Shown one piece after another: positions 24,728 to 34,901 of a DNA stretch of 64,000 nucleotides. Each line of letters starts with the position of its first letter. Position 1 is the first letter of the stretch. Made by a program: the position numbers and the translations under genes. The notes beneath the pieces are model-generated. The model ran no database searches. It was not told where the DNA came from and saw only the letters and a list, made by a program, of their open reading frames with translations. Origin of the DNA: Hyphomicrobiales bacterium (GTDB lineage Bacteria > Pseudomonadota > Alphaproteobacteria > Rhizobiales > Rhizobiaceae); assembly GCA_900473915.1 (NCBI GenBank), contig UCNG01000007.1, positions 184,254-248,253 on the forward strand, written 5' to 3'.

Positions 24728-26265
24728 TACACCTGCTCCCTGAAAATATCGGTCGGCGTCTGGACCACCTTCTGGCGCTTGGCGCCGAACAGGTCTTCCG
24801 TCGACGTTCCGCCCGAGCAGCCATTGCCGAAGGTGAAGCCGCAGGAGCCGCGCACGTCATAGGCGTCCTCGGTGATTTCACGATGCGTCGTCGGGATCAC
24901 GAAGCGGTCTTCGTAATTGGCAATCGCCATGATGTGGTACATTTCCTCGATCATCGCGCTGCTCATGCCGACACGGTCGGCAATCGCCTCGTCGATGACG
25001 CCATCGACGGTCTTGGCGCGCATATAGGCGCGCATGGCGAGCATGCGTTCCAGCGCCGAGATGACCGGCTCTTCCTTGCCTGCGGTCAGGAGATTAGCGA
25101 GATAGCGGACCGGGATGCGCATGGAGCGCACATCCGGCAGCGGGCCGTCCATGCCAAGCTTGCCGGCAGCGGCAGCCGATTGCAGCGGCGAGAGCGGCGG
25201 CACATACCAGACCATCGGCAGGGTGCGATATTCTGGATGGAGCGGGAAGGCGATCTTCCAGTCCATCGCCATCTTGTAGACCGGCGAATGTTTTGCCGCT
25301 TCCAGCCATGCTTCCGGCACGCCGTCCTTGCGCGCCTGTTCGATCACCGCAGGATCGTTCGGATCGAGGAAGATGTTGAGCTGTTCTTCGTAAAGATCCT
25401 GCTCATTGGCCGTGGACGCGGCTTCCGAAATACGGTCGGCATCATAGAGCATCACGCCGAGATAACGGATGCGGCCCACGCAGGTTTCCGAACAGACGGT
25501 CGGCTGACCGGCTTCGATGCGCGGATAGCAGAAGATGCACTTCTCGGACTTGCCCGAACTCCAGTTGTAATAAATCTTCTTGTAGGGGCAACCGGAAACG
25601 CACATGCGCCAGCCACGGCACTTTTCCTGATCGATCAGGACGATGCCGTCATCCTCGCGCTTGTAGATCGCTCCTGACGGGCAGGCCGCAACGCAGGTCG
25701 GGTTGAGGCAGTGCTCGCACAGGCGCGGCAGATACATCATGAAGGTGTTTTCGAACTGGCCGTAGATTTCCTTCTCCACGCCCTCGAAATTGTAGTCCTT
25801 CGAGCGCTTGGCGAACTCGCCGCCGAGAATTTCTTCCCAGTTCGGGCCCCATTCGATCTTTTCCATCCGCTCGCCCGAAATCAGCGAGCGCGGGCGGGCG
25901 GTCGGCATGGTCTTGCTTTCGCCTGCCGTCTGCAGATGACCGTAATCGAAGTCGAACGGCTCGTAATAATCGTCGATTTCCGGCAGGTCGGGATTGGCGA
26001 AAATCTTGGCGAGGATGCGCCATTTCGCGCCCATCTTCGGCTCGATCTTGCCGTTCTTCTTGCGGACCCAGCCGCCGTTCCACTTCTTCTGGTTTTCCCA
26101 ATCCTTGGGAAAACCGATGCCGGGCTTGGTCTCGACATTGTTGAACCAGGCATATTCCACGCCTTCGCGGTTGGTCCAGACGTTCTTGCATGTCACCGAG
26201 CAGGTGTGGCAGCCGATGCACTTGTCGAGATTGAGCACCATTCCAATTTGCGCACGGATTTTCAT
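24727..26265 (-). CDS. narH: Respiratory nitrate reductase beta subunit NarH
   Basis: NarH carries three 4Fe-4S and one 3Fe-4S cluster between NarI and NarG. Four cysteine groups are visible: CIGCHTCSVTC (residues 16-26), CEHCLNPTCVAAC (near 184), CRGWRMCVSGC (near 217, where Trp replaces a Cys and makes the 3Fe-4S site) and CIFC (near 244). Length 512 is normal. Its start overlaps the narG stop by four bases. Confidence 0.96.
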   Translation of the reverse strand: MKIRAQIGMVLNLDKCIGCHTCSVTCKNVWTNREGVEYAWFNNVETKPGIGFPKDWENQKKWNGGWVRKKNGKIEPKMGAKWRILAKIFANPDLPEIDDYYEPFDFDYGHLQTAGESKTMPTARPRSLISGERMEKIEWGPNWEEILGGEFAKRSKDYNFEGVEKEIYGQFENTFMMYLPRLCEHCLNPTCVAACPSGAIYKREDDGIVLIDQEKCRGWRMCVSGCPYKKIYYNWSSGKSEKCIFCYPRIEAGQPTVCSETCVGRIRYLGVMLYDADRISEAASTANEQDLYEEQLNIFLDPNDPAVIEQARKDGVPEAWLEAAKHSPVYKMAMDWKIAFPLHPEYRTLPMVWYVPPLSPLQSAAAAGKLGMDGPLPDVRSMRIPVRYLANLLTAGKEEPVISALERMLAMRAYMRAKTVDGVIDEAIADRVGMSSAMIEEMYHIMAIANYEDRFVIPTTHREITEDAYDVRGSCGFTFGNGCSGGTSTEDLFGAKRQKVVQTPTDIFREQV

Positions 26266-29200
26266 TCTGCTGCCTCCTTCACGGCGGAGTTGCGGTTGCC
26301 TTCTTCAAGCGGCCCTTCCATCCAGTCCACATGGTCGAGCTTGCGCACGACCACGAACTCGTCGCGGTTGGCGCCAACCGTTCCGTAATAGTTGAAACCA
26401 TAGGACTGGTGGGCGTAGCCGCCGATCATATGCGTCGGCTTGGTGATGATGCGGGTGACGGAGTTGTGAATGCCGCCGCGCTGGCCGGTGAGCGGCGAGC
26501 CGGGCGTGTTCACGATCTTCTCCTGCGCGTGATACATGAAGATGGTTCCATCCTTCATGCGCTGGGAGACGACCGCGCGGGCCACGATGGCGCCGTTGGC
26601 GTTGTAAACCTCAACCCAGTCATTATCGACAATGCCAGCCTTCGCCGCATCCGGCTCCGAAATCCAGACAACCGGCCCGCCGCGATTGAGCGTCAGCATG
26701 AGCAGATTGTCCGAATAGGTGGAGTGGATGCCCCATTTCTGGTGCGGCGTGATGAAGTTCAGCACCAGATGCGGCTGGCCGTCCGCCTTTTCGCGGATTG
26801 CCGGGTTGACCGTCTTGGTGTCGATCGGCGGGCGATAGACGCAGAAGCCCTCGCCAAAGGCGCGCATCCACAGATGATCCTGATAGAGCTGCTGACGGCC
26901 GGTCAGCGTGCGCCAGGGGATCAGCTCATGCACATTGGTATAGCCTGCATTGTAGCAGACATGCTCGGATTCCAGCCCCGACCAGGTTGGCGAGGAGATG
27001 ATCTTGCGCGGCTGCGCGACGATATCGCGATAGCGGATCTTCTCATCTTCCTTGGGAAGAGCCAGATGGGTGTGGTCGCGTCCGGTGAATTTCGACAGCG
27101 CTTCCCATGCCTTCACCGCCACTTCGCCGTTGGTTTCCGGCGCAAGCGACAGGATAACCTCGGTTGCGTCCACATCGGTATAGATGCGCGGACGCCCTTC
27201 GGTTGCGCCCGGCTCATGAACCTTGCCGTTCAGCTTGCCGAGAAGCTCGACCTCATGTTCGGTGTTCCACGAGATGCCCTTGCCGCCATTGCCAAGCTTG
27301 TCGAGAAGCGGCCCGACGGAGGTGTAGCGCTTGTAGAGGTTCGGATAATCGCGCTCCACAACCACGACCGATGGCATGGTCTTGCCGGGGATCGGCTCGA
27401 CCTCGCCCTTCTTCCAGTCCAGCACGTCCTTCGGCTGCGCCAGTTCGCCCGCCGTGTCGTGCAGGGTCGGCACAAGAACGATATCCTTCTCGACGCCCAG
27501 CACTTCCGGCGCCACTTCCGAGAACTTCTTGGCGATGCCCTTGAAGATTTCCCAATCGCTGCGCGCTTCCCAAGCCGGGTCGGCTGCGCTCGATAGTGGA
27601 TGGATGAAAGGATGCATGTCAGAGGTATTGAGGTCGTTCTTCTCGTACCAGGTGGCAGTCGGCAGAACGATATCGGAATAGACGCAGGTCGTGGACATGC
27701 GGAAGTCGAGCGTGACCAGAAGGTCGAGCTTTCCTTCCGGGGCCTCATCGTGCCACACGGCCTCGCGGCTTTCCTGCGCGCCTTCCTGTCCCAGATCCTT
27801 GCCAAGCAGGCCGTTGGACGTGCCAAGCAGATGCTTCAGGAAATATTCATGCCCCTTGCCCGACGAGCCGAGCAGGTTCGAGCGCCAGACGAACATGTTG
27901 CGCGGCCAGTTGGCCTCGTGGTCCGGGTCCTCGCAGGACATGGTGAGGGTGCCGTTCTTCAAGGCATTCGCGATGAAGTCCTTCGGCTCCTTGCCCGATG
28001 CGGCTGCTTGCTTGGCAAGCTCCAGCGGGTTGGTCTGGAGCTGCGGCGCGGAAGGCAGCCAGCCCATCCGCTCGGCCCGGATATTGTAGTCGATCATCGT
28101 GCCTTCCCACGCGCCGTCCGGCGCGGTGGGCGAAAGAATGTCCTGCACCTTCACGGTTTCGTAGCGCCACTGGTCGGTATGCGCATAGAAGAAGGAGGTG
28201 GAGTTCATGTGGCGCGGCGGGCGGTTCCAGTCCAGCGCGAATGCGAGCGCCGTCCAGCCGGTTTGCGGACGCAGCTTTTCCTGCCCCACATAATGGCTCC
28301 AGCCGCCGCCCGACTGGCCGATGCAGCCACACATCACCAGCATGTTGATGATACCGCGATAGTTCATGTCCATGTGGTACCAGTGGTTGAGACCGGCACC
28401 GAGAATGACCATGGAACGGCCATTGGTCTTTTCGGCATTGGTGGCAAACTCGCGTGCGACCGCAATGATCTGGTCGCGCGGGACGCCCGTGATCTTCTCC
28501 GCCCATGCCGGGGTATATGGCAGGCCCTCATCGTAGGACTTGGCGGAGTTCTCGTCGCCAAGCCCGCGATCGAGGCCGTAATTGGCGGCGAACAGGTCGA
28601 ACACGGTCGCGACCAGCACATCGCCCTTTTTCAGTTTCAGCTTGCGGGCCGGAACCTTGCGCACCAGCACGCTGTCATGGTCGGTGCCTTCGAAATAATC
28701 GTGCTCGCGATTGCCGAAATAAGGGAAGGCCACATCGGCGATGGCATCGTGCGCGCCCGCCTCAATGAAGCTCTTGGCAAGTTCCACGTCCTTGCCCTGG
28801 CCGTCCTTTTCTTCAAGGTTCCACTGGCCGTCATTGCCCCAGCGGAAGCCGATGGAGCCTTGCGGCGCAACATAGGTGCCGGATTTCGTATCATAGGCGA
28901 CGGTCTTCCAGTCGGGATTGTTGGCCTCGCCAAGATCGCCCTTCAGGTCGGAAGCGCGCAGGAAGCGATCCGGCACGTAGCGCCCGTCCTTCTTCGTGAG
29001 CATGACCAGCATCGGGAAGTCGGTATATTTGCGGCAATAATCCTCGAAATAGGAAACCTGCCGGTCAAGGTGATATTCGCGCAGGATCACATGGCCAAGC
29101 GCCATGGCCAGCGCCGCGTCGGTGCCTTGCTTCGGGTGCAGCCACAGATCAGAGAACTTCGCGGCCTCCGAATAGTCGGGCGAGACCACGACCGACTTGG

Positions 29201-30026
29201 TGCCCTTGTAGCGCACTTCCGTATAGAAATGCGCATCCGGCGTGCGGGTCTGCGGCACGTTGGAACCCCAGAGCATCAGGAAACCGGCATTGTACCAGTC
29301 TGCCGATTCCGGCACGTCCGTCTGTTCGCCCCATGTCATGGGTGATGCGGGCGGCAGGTCGCAATACCAGTCGTAGAACGACATGCAGACGCCGCCCAAG
29401 AGCGAGAGGTAACGCGAGCCCGCCGCATAGGACACCATCGACATGGCCGGGATTGGCGAGAAGCCGATCACGCGGTCAGGCCCATAGGTCTTGGCCGTAT
29501 AGGCATTGGCGGCTGCGATGATCTCGTTGACTTCTTCCCACGTGGCGCGGACGAAACCGCCAAGGCCGCGCACCTTCATATAGTCGGCGCGCTTGGCGGG
29601 GTCCTGCTGGATCGCGGCCCATGCAGCGACCGGCGTTTTCAGCACACGTTCCTTGCGCCACAGTTTCAGGAGCCGCGAGCGGATCAGCGGATATTTCACG
29701 CGGTTGGCCGAATAGACGTACCAGCTATAGCTCGCCCCGCGCGAACAGCCGCGCGGTTCGTGGTTCGGAAGATCGGCGCGGGTGCGCGGATAGTCCGTCT
29801 GCTGGGTTTCCCAGGTGATGATGCCGCCCTTGACATAGACCTTCCACGAGCAGGAGCCGGTGCAGTTCACGCCATGGGTGGAGCGCACGATCTTGTCGTG
29901 CTGCCAGCGCTTGCGATAGGCGTCTTCCCAGTCACGGTTTTCGTTGGTGGTGACGCCATGGCCTTCCGAGAAGGTGCCGACATTCTTGCGGGCAAGAAAG
30001 TTCAGGCGATCGAGGAGTAGACTCAT
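26262..30026 (-). CDS. narG: Respiratory nitrate reductase alpha subunit NarG
   Basis: NarG is the cytoplasm-facing catalytic subunit that reduces nitrate to nitrite at a bis-MGD molybdenum centre. Length 1254 is typical. The N-terminal FS0 cluster ligands appear as HGVNCTGSC plus a later Cys in PRGCSRGA, with the His in place of a fourth Cys. The molybdenum-ligand aspartate lies in YDWYCDLPPASP. Only a vestigial non-cleaved N-terminal leader is present. It is the second gene of narK-G-H-J-I, 23 bases after narK. Confidence 0.97.
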   Translation of the reverse strand: MSLLLDRLNFLARKNVGTFSEGHGVTTNENRDWEDAYRKRWQHDKIVRSTHGVNCTGSCSWKVYVKGGIITWETQQTDYPRTRADLPNHEPRGCSRGASYSWYVYSANRVKYPLIRSRLLKLWRKERVLKTPVAAWAAIQQDPAKRADYMKVRGLGGFVRATWEEVNEIIAAANAYTAKTYGPDRVIGFSPIPAMSMVSYAAGSRYLSLLGGVCMSFYDWYCDLPPASPMTWGEQTDVPESADWYNAGFLMLWGSNVPQTRTPDAHFYTEVRYKGTKSVVVSPDYSEAAKFSDLWLHPKQGTDAALAMALGHVILREYHLDRQVSYFEDYCRKYTDFPMLVMLTKKDGRYVPDRFLRASDLKGDLGEANNPDWKTVAYDTKSGTYVAPQGSIGFRWGNDGQWNLEEKDGQGKDVELAKSFIEAGAHDAIADVAFPYFGNREHDYFEGTDHDSVLVRKVPARKLKLKKGDVLVATVFDLFAANYGLDRGLGDENSAKSYDEGLPYTPAWAEKITGVPRDQIIAVAREFATNAEKTNGRSMVILGAGLNHWYHMDMNYRGIINMLVMCGCIGQSGGGWSHYVGQEKLRPQTGWTALAFALDWNRPPRHMNSTSFFYAHTDQWRYETVKVQDILSPTAPDGAWEGTMIDYNIRAERMGWLPSAPQLQTNPLELAKQAAASGKEPKDFIANALKNGTLTMSCEDPDHEANWPRNMFVWRSNLLGSSGKGHEYFLKHLLGTSNGLLGKDLGQEGAQESREAVWHDEAPEGKLDLLVTLDFRMSTTCVYSDIVLPTATWYEKNDLNTSDMHPFIHPLSSAADPAWEARSDWEIFKGIAKKFSEVAPEVLGVEKDIVLVPTLHDTAGELAQPKDVLDWKKGEVEPIPGKTMPSVVVVERDYPNLYKRYTSVGPLLDKLGNGGKGISWNTEHEVELLGKLNGKVHEPGATEGRPRIYTDVDATEVILSLAPETNGEVAVKAWEALSKFTGRDHTHLALPKEDEKIRYRDIVAQPRKIISSPTWSGLESEHVCYNAGYTNVHELIPWRTLTGRQQLYQDHLWMRAFGEGFCVYRPPIDTKTVNPAIREKADGQPHLVLNFITPHQKWGIHSTYSDNLLMLTLNRGGPVVWISEPDAAKAGIVDNDWVEVYNANGAIVARAVVSQRMKDGTIFMYHAQEKIVNTPGSPLTGQRGGIHNSVTRIITKPTHMIGGYAHQSYGFNYYGTVGANRDEFVVVRKLDHVDWMEGPLEEGNRNSAVKEAAE

Positions 30027-30049
30027 GATTTTATCCTCACTTTAGTTCG

Positions 30050-32788
30050 TTAGGCAGCAGCAGCTGCTGGCTTGCTGCGATGCTCCACGTCGTAGAGCAG
30101 CCCGCCTTTTCGGGTGTAGACGCCCCAGGTGATGACGAGGCATGTCACGTAGAAGATCAGGAAGGCCCACAATGCTGCTTCCGGCCCGCCGGTCATGCTG
30201 ATCGAGGTGCCGTAGCCCTTCGGGATGAAGAAGGCGCCGAAGGCAGCAATGGCCGAGGTGAAGCCGGTGATGGCCGCGGATTCCTTGTCCGCTTCGTGGC
30301 GGCGTTCTTCCGGGGTGGCATTGGGCATCAGCCGCACCATTTCCTTCGACATGATCGCCGGGATCATCTGGAAGGTGGAAGCATTGCCGATACCGGTTGC
30401 GAAGAACAGCAGCACGAAGGAAGCGAAAAAGCCCCAGAACGCATTCGGCTGATCCTTGATGCCGACGAAGTAGAGCACGCCCGCCACGCCCACCATCATC
30501 AGCACGAATGCCCAGATGGTGACGCGCCCGCCGCCATACTTGTCCGCCAGCCAGCCAGAGCCCGACCGCGACAGCGCGCCGACCAAAGGCCCGAGAAAGG
30601 CGAACTGAAGCGCATTCACTTGCGGGAACAGGATGTTGGTCAGAAGCGGGAAGCCAGCCGAATAGCCGATGAACGAACCGAAGGTTCCCGTATAGAGCCA
30701 GCACATGATCCAGTTGTGCCTGCGGCGAAAAATGACGGCCTGATCGGCAAACGAAGCCTTGGCGGATGCGATATCGTTCATGCCGAACCAGTTGGCGAAA
30801 GCCGTGACGACAATGAACGGCACGAAGACGAACCCGGCATTTTGCAGCCACAGCGGTGCGCTGCCCGCTTCGGTTGCGACCATGGCCGGATCGCCGCCAA
30901 GCTTGCCGAAGATACCGGCGGTAATGACCAGCGGCACCACGAACTGCACGACGCTGACGCCGAGATTGCCGAGGCCCGCATTGAGCGCAGCCGCATTGCC
31001 CTTCTCGTGCTTGGGAAAGAAGAACGAGATGTTGGACATGGAGGAGGCGAAGTTGCCGCCACCGAAGCCGCAGCACAGCGCGAGCAGAAGGAAGATGAAG
31101 TAAGGCGTGTCCGGGTTCTGCACCGCATAGCCGATACCGATGGCCGGGATGACCAGCGACCAGGTGGTGAGCGTCGTCCACAGGCGGCCGCCGAAGATCG
31201 GCACCATGAAGGAATAGAAGATGCGGAAGGTCGCGCCCGAAATGCCGGGGAGTGCCGCCAGCCAGAAAAGCTGGTCGGTCGTGAACTGGTAGCCCACGAG
31301 CGGCAGCTTCGCCACCACCACGGACCAGACCTGCCAGATGGCGAAGGACAAAAGAAGCGCGGGGATCGAAAGCCACAGGTTGCGCTTGGCGATCTTGCGT
31401 CCCTTCTGTTCCCAGAAAGCCGGGTCGTCCGGACGCCAGTCGGTGAGGACGGAATCGCCCTTTGCCGGCTTGATTTCAGCCTTCTTCAACCCCTGCAATT
31501 CGGCAAAGGCCGGAAGCTCTTCCGTGGCCGCGCCTTGCGAGGCGCGCTCCATCTGGCGGATCGAGACATGCATCCACACGAAAGATACCGCGACGATGAC
31601 GAAGAGCAGCATGAAGCAGCTTGTCCACAGGCCCGTCTGGTCGAGGATCACGCCGAACAGGATCGGCAGGATGAAGCCGCCGAGACCGCCGATCATGCCC
31701 ACCAGACCGCCGACAGAGCCGACATTGCCCGGATAATAGACAGGAATGTGCTTGAAGACCGCAGCCTTGCCCAAGGCCATGAAGAAGCCGAGGATGAAGA
31801 CGGTGACGGTGAAGCCGATCACGCCCATTTCGGCATGGAAGGCCAGCGGGCCGTTATCGCTCTGGATGACATAATCCGTCGGCGGATAGGACAGCACGAA
31901 GGTTGCGACCAGCGACACGGCGAAGGTCCAGTACATGACGCGGCGCGCGCCATAAACATCCGAAAGATGCCCGCCATAGGCGCGGAACAGGCTTGCCGGG
32001 ACCGAAAAGAACGCTGCGATGATGCCTGCGAGACGAATATCGACGCCGTAGACATGGATCAGATATTGCGGCAGCCACAGCGCGAGAGCCACGAAGGCGC
32101 CGAAGACGAAGAAATAGTATAGCGAGAAACGCCAGACCTGCACGTTCTTCAGCGGTTCCAGCTCCATCAGCGTGCTGGCGGGCTTTTCACCCTTGCGGCG
32201 GCGCTCGACCAGAACCGGATCGTCGCTCGTGGTGAAATAGAAGATCAACGCCATGACGACCATCGCAGCCGCCCAGACTTCGGCAACCGCGTGCCAGCCG
32301 AAGGCGACCATGACCATCGGCGCGAAGAATTTCGTCACTGCCGAGCCGACATTGCCCGCGCCGAAAATGCCGAGCGCGACGCCCTGCTTTTCCGGCGGAT
32401 ACCAGCGCGACACATAGGCGACGCCGACCGAGAACGACCCGCCCGCCACGCCGACGCCGAGCGCTGCAACCAGCATCTGCGGATAGGTGGTGGCGTAGGT
32501 CAGCAACCAGGTGGCAACCGCCGAAACCAGCATTGTGAGGGTGAAGATGGCGCGACCGCCATAACGGTCCGCCCAGATGCCGAGGATGACGCGGATCAGC
32601 GACCCGGTCAGGATGGGCGTGCCGACCAGCAGGCCGAACTGCGTTTCGCTCAAGCCCAGCTCGGACCGAATTTCAATGCCGATGATTGCGAAGATGGTCC
32701 AGACCGCGAAACAAACTGTAAAAGCGGTCGTACTCATCGCTAGCGCCGTTGTCTGCGCCCTGGGATTTTCCCCTGCGACATGTTGCAT
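30050..32788 (-). CDS. narK: Fused NarK1-NarK2 nitrate/nitrite transporter
   Basis: The 912-residue protein contains two complete MFS domains of about twelve membrane segments each, joined by a polar linker at about residues 405-470. The first half resembles NarK1 (nitrate/proton symport) and the second NarK2 (nitrate/nitrite antiport), as reported for Paracoccus. Nitrate-signature-like stretches such as GGNFASSMSNISFFFP occur in the second half. The ATG at 32788 follows GGAG with a 7-base spacer; 24 upstream residues are not transporter-like. It heads the nar operon. Confidence 0.93.
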   Translation of the reverse strand: MQHVAGENPRAQTTALAMSTTAFTVCFAVWTIFAIIGIEIRSELGLSETQFGLLVGTPILTGSLIRVILGIWADRYGGRAIFTLTMLVSAVATWLLTYATTYPQMLVAALGVGVAGGSFSVGVAYVSRWYPPEKQGVALGIFGAGNVGSAVTKFFAPMVMVAFGWHAVAEVWAAAMVVMALIFYFTTSDDPVLVERRRKGEKPASTLMELEPLKNVQVWRFSLYYFFVFGAFVALALWLPQYLIHVYGVDIRLAGIIAAFFSVPASLFRAYGGHLSDVYGARRVMYWTFAVSLVATFVLSYPPTDYVIQSDNGPLAFHAEMGVIGFTVTVFILGFFMALGKAAVFKHIPVYYPGNVGSVGGLVGMIGGLGGFILPILFGVILDQTGLWTSCFMLLFVIVAVSFVWMHVSIRQMERASQGAATEELPAFAELQGLKKAEIKPAKGDSVLTDWRPDDPAFWEQKGRKIAKRNLWLSIPALLLSFAIWQVWSVVVAKLPLVGYQFTTDQLFWLAALPGISGATFRIFYSFMVPIFGGRLWTTLTTWSLVIPAIGIGYAVQNPDTPYFIFLLLALCCGFGGGNFASSMSNISFFFPKHEKGNAAALNAGLGNLGVSVVQFVVPLVITAGIFGKLGGDPAMVATEAGSAPLWLQNAGFVFVPFIVVTAFANWFGMNDIASAKASFADQAVIFRRRHNWIMCWLYTGTFGSFIGYSAGFPLLTNILFPQVNALQFAFLGPLVGALSRSGSGWLADKYGGGRVTIWAFVLMMVGVAGVLYFVGIKDQPNAFWGFFASFVLLFFATGIGNASTFQMIPAIMSKEMVRLMPNATPEERRHEADKESAAITGFTSAIAAFGAFFIPKGYGTSISMTGGPEAALWAFLIFYVTCLVITWGVYTRKGGLLYDVEHRSKPAAAAA

Positions 32789-32859
32789 AGGCGTACTCCG
32801 AATTGAATACCATTGGGAGGTTTCGTATGCACTTATGCGTCGACTGTTGGATGAATACA

Positions 32860-32873
32860 TTGATTAAGATCAA
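32860..32873. promoter_or_regulatory. FNR-type box for the nar operon
   Basis: TTGATTAAGATCAA is a perfect TTGAT-N4-ATCAA palindrome, centred about 78 bases upstream of the narK start on the opposite strand. Confidence 0.85.
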
Positions 32874-32971
32874 TATCTCTGGACTATTCAAGTTGAATTT
32901 TAGTTTTTCGTGACTTAAGGGAAATAATAGACCAAGTTAGGCGCAAGTATTGATTAATGCATATTGCCTAA

Positions 32972-32985
32972 TTGATATTTATCAA
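32972..32985. promoter_or_regulatory. FNR-type box near narR
   Basis: TTGATATTTATCAA is a second perfect TTGAT-N4-ATCAA palindrome, centred about 49 bases upstream of the narR start and 190 bases from narK. It could regulate narR itself or act with the other box on narK. Confidence 0.85.
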
Positions 32986-33027
32986 TTATGTTAACGGGCT
33001 ATAACTTGACCCCTAAAGTGAGGATTG

Positions 33028-33747
33028 ATGCGGAAAGAAGAAATCGACGCGCTGAGAAATTTGCCGCTTTTCACGGACATGGCGGATGCCACGTTCGAGC
33101 GGCTGGTGCGTCCGAGCTTCGTGCAGTCTTTTCCGCCGCGCACGACCCTGATCCGGGAAGACGAGCCTGCGGACTTCCTGTTCGCGATCCTCGACGGGCT
33201 TGTGCTGATGTCGGCCAAATCGGACGATGGCGAGACCGCGCTGGAGATATTGCGCGCCGACGATATCTTCATTCTCGCGGCCGTGCTCAATGACGATGTG
33301 TGCCTGCAAACCGCGCAGACGCTCACGCCCACCCGCGTGCTGATGGTGCCCTCCAGCCTGGTGCGCGACCTGATGAGCGAGGATGTCGGCTTCATGCGCG
33401 CCATCGTTTTTGAAACCGCGCGCGCCTATCGCCGCCTGGTCAAGGAACTGAAGACGCAGAAGCTGCGCAGCAGCGTGCAGCGCCTCGCCAACTGGATCGT
33501 CAAGGAATCGCTTCTGAACGACGGCGCCGATGTGGTGATGATCCCTTACGAAAAACGCACGCTTGCCGCCTATCTCGGCATGACACCGGAAAACCTGTCG
33601 CGCAATTTCGCGACGCTCACCTCGCATGGCGTCACGGTGCAGGCCTCCGCGATCAAGATCACCAACAAGAACAAGCTGCTGCAATTTGCAGCCCCCTCCC
33701 ACCTGATCGACAGGCAGGAACCGGCGCGCAGTTTCGACAAGATCTGA
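33028..33747 (+). CDS. narR: CRP/FNR-family regulator, NarR-like
   Basis: The 239-residue regulator has a cyclic-nucleotide-type beta-barrel (about residues 20-120), a dimer helix and a C-terminal HTH (EKRTLAAYLGMTPENLSRNF, near 175-194). It has a single cysteine and no N-terminal cysteine cluster, so it does not carry the FNR 4Fe-4S sensor; it fits the NarR/DNR type that responds to nitrate, nitrite or NO. It is divergent from narK with two FNR boxes between. In Brucella, NarR governs nitrate reductase genes. Confidence 0.88.
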   Translation: MRKEEIDALRNLPLFTDMADATFERLVRPSFVQSFPPRTTLIREDEPADFLFAILDGLVLMSAKSDDGETALEILRADDIFILAAVLNDDVCLQTAQTLTPTRVLMVPSSLVRDLMSEDVGFMRAIVFETARAYRRLVKELKTQKLRSSVQRLANWIVKESLLNDGADVVMIPYEKRTLAAYLGMTPENLSRNFATLTSHGVTVQASAIKITNKNKLLQFAAPSHLIDRQEPARSFDKI

Positions 33748-33820
33748 GATTGGCGGCCTTCATCTTTCTGTCAAACAGAACGACTATCCGGTGACTTTCT
33801 CCATCGAACGGGCCTCCGCC

Positions 33821-34885
33821 ATGAAAGCACCTTTTATCGTCCTGTTTCTCGCTCTTGCAACCAGCGCCGTTGCGCAGGAATTGCCCAAGCCCGAACTGAT
33901 CGGCGCTTTCACGCTGCCCACCGGCCTGAAAATCGGCGGCGTCGAGTTCGGCGGAATTTCCGGCCTCGATTACGATCCGCGTGAAGACGTCTATTACGCC
34001 ATATCCGACGACCGTTCGGAAAATGCGCCTGCGCGCTTTTACAAGCTCAAGCTCGCCATCGACGGTTCCGGCGTGCAAAGCCTCGATATTCTGGAAACGG
34101 TCACGCTTCTGGACAAAGCCGGCAAACCATTTGCGCTGAAGGATGTGGACCCGGAAAGCATACGCTTCAACGCGGCCACCGGAACCATCTACTGGTCAAG
34201 CGAAGGCAACAGGAACGGCAGACCGTTTGTCGGCGAAGCAAAGACCGATGGCAGCTTCATCCGCGAATTTGCCTTGCCGGAAGCCTACATTCCCGACGAA
34301 GGCAAGACACGCGGCATCCGCAACAATCTGTCCTTTGAAAGCCTGACCATCACGCCGGACGGCAAAACGCTTCTGGCGGGCACGGAAAACGCGCTGATAC
34401 AGGATGGAGACAAGGCGACGCTCGACCATGGCAGCCGCTCGCGCATCATCGCCTTCGATCTCGCATCGGGCAATGTCACGGCGGAATATGCCTATGATAC
34501 CGACCCGATCTTCACCAAGGCGATTGAGCCGCCCTTCTGGAACGATAACGGCATGTCGGAATTCGTTTCCGATGGAAACGATCTTCTCACCGTCGAACGC
34601 TCCTTCGCCATGGGTGTGGGCAACCGGATCACGCTTTACCGCGCCTCCTTCGATGGCGCCAGCGATGTGAAGGGCGTGCCGTCGCTTGCCAGCCAGCCGG
34701 TAACGCCGCTCGGCAAGAAACTTCTTCTCCGGCTCAACGAAGGCGATTTCGGCCTCGACATCGACAATATCGAGGCCATCACCTTCGGGCCGACGGTTGA
34801 CGGCAAGAGGACGCTCATCCTCGCCTCCGACAACAATTTCAGTCCCGGTCAGGTTTCGCAGTTCATCGCCCTGAAGCTGCCCTGA
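33821..34885 (+). CDS. Exported esterase-like phytase-family protein
   Basis: The 354-residue protein starts with a signal peptide (MKAPFIVLFLALATSAVAQ). The rest is a beta-propeller-like phytase/esterase-like fold (PF13449-type), recognisable by GGISGLDYDPREDVYYAISDD near residue 45, SFESLTITPDGKTLLAGTEN near 170 and the ending DNIEAITFGP followed by ILASDNNF. Substrate is unknown; many relatives are periplasmic or surface proteins of uncertain activity. Start chosen at the ATG giving a clean signal peptide. It is between narR and the lipid cluster, converging on the CdsA-like gene. Confidence 0.75.
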   Translation: MKAPFIVLFLALATSAVAQELPKPELIGAFTLPTGLKIGGVEFGGISGLDYDPREDVYYAISDDRSENAPARFYKLKLAIDGSGVQSLDILETVTLLDKAGKPFALKDVDPESIRFNAATGTIYWSSEGNRNGRPFVGEAKTDGSFIREFALPEAYIPDEGKTRGIRNNLSFESLTITPDGKTLLAGTENALIQDGDKATLDHGSRSRIIAFDLASGNVTAEYAYDTDPIFTKAIEPPFWNDNGMSEFVSDGNDLLTVERSFAMGVGNRITLYRASFDGASDVKGVPSLASQPVTPLGKKLLLRLNEGDFGLDIDNIEAITFGPTVDGKRTLILASDNNFSPGQVSQFIALKLP

Positions 34886-34901
34886 CAAATAGTGACCGCA
34901 C

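Noticed and set aside
30080-32122. 680-codon plus-strand frame opposite narK
   Set aside because: Composition is that of an antisense frame and narK is clearly coding on the other strand.
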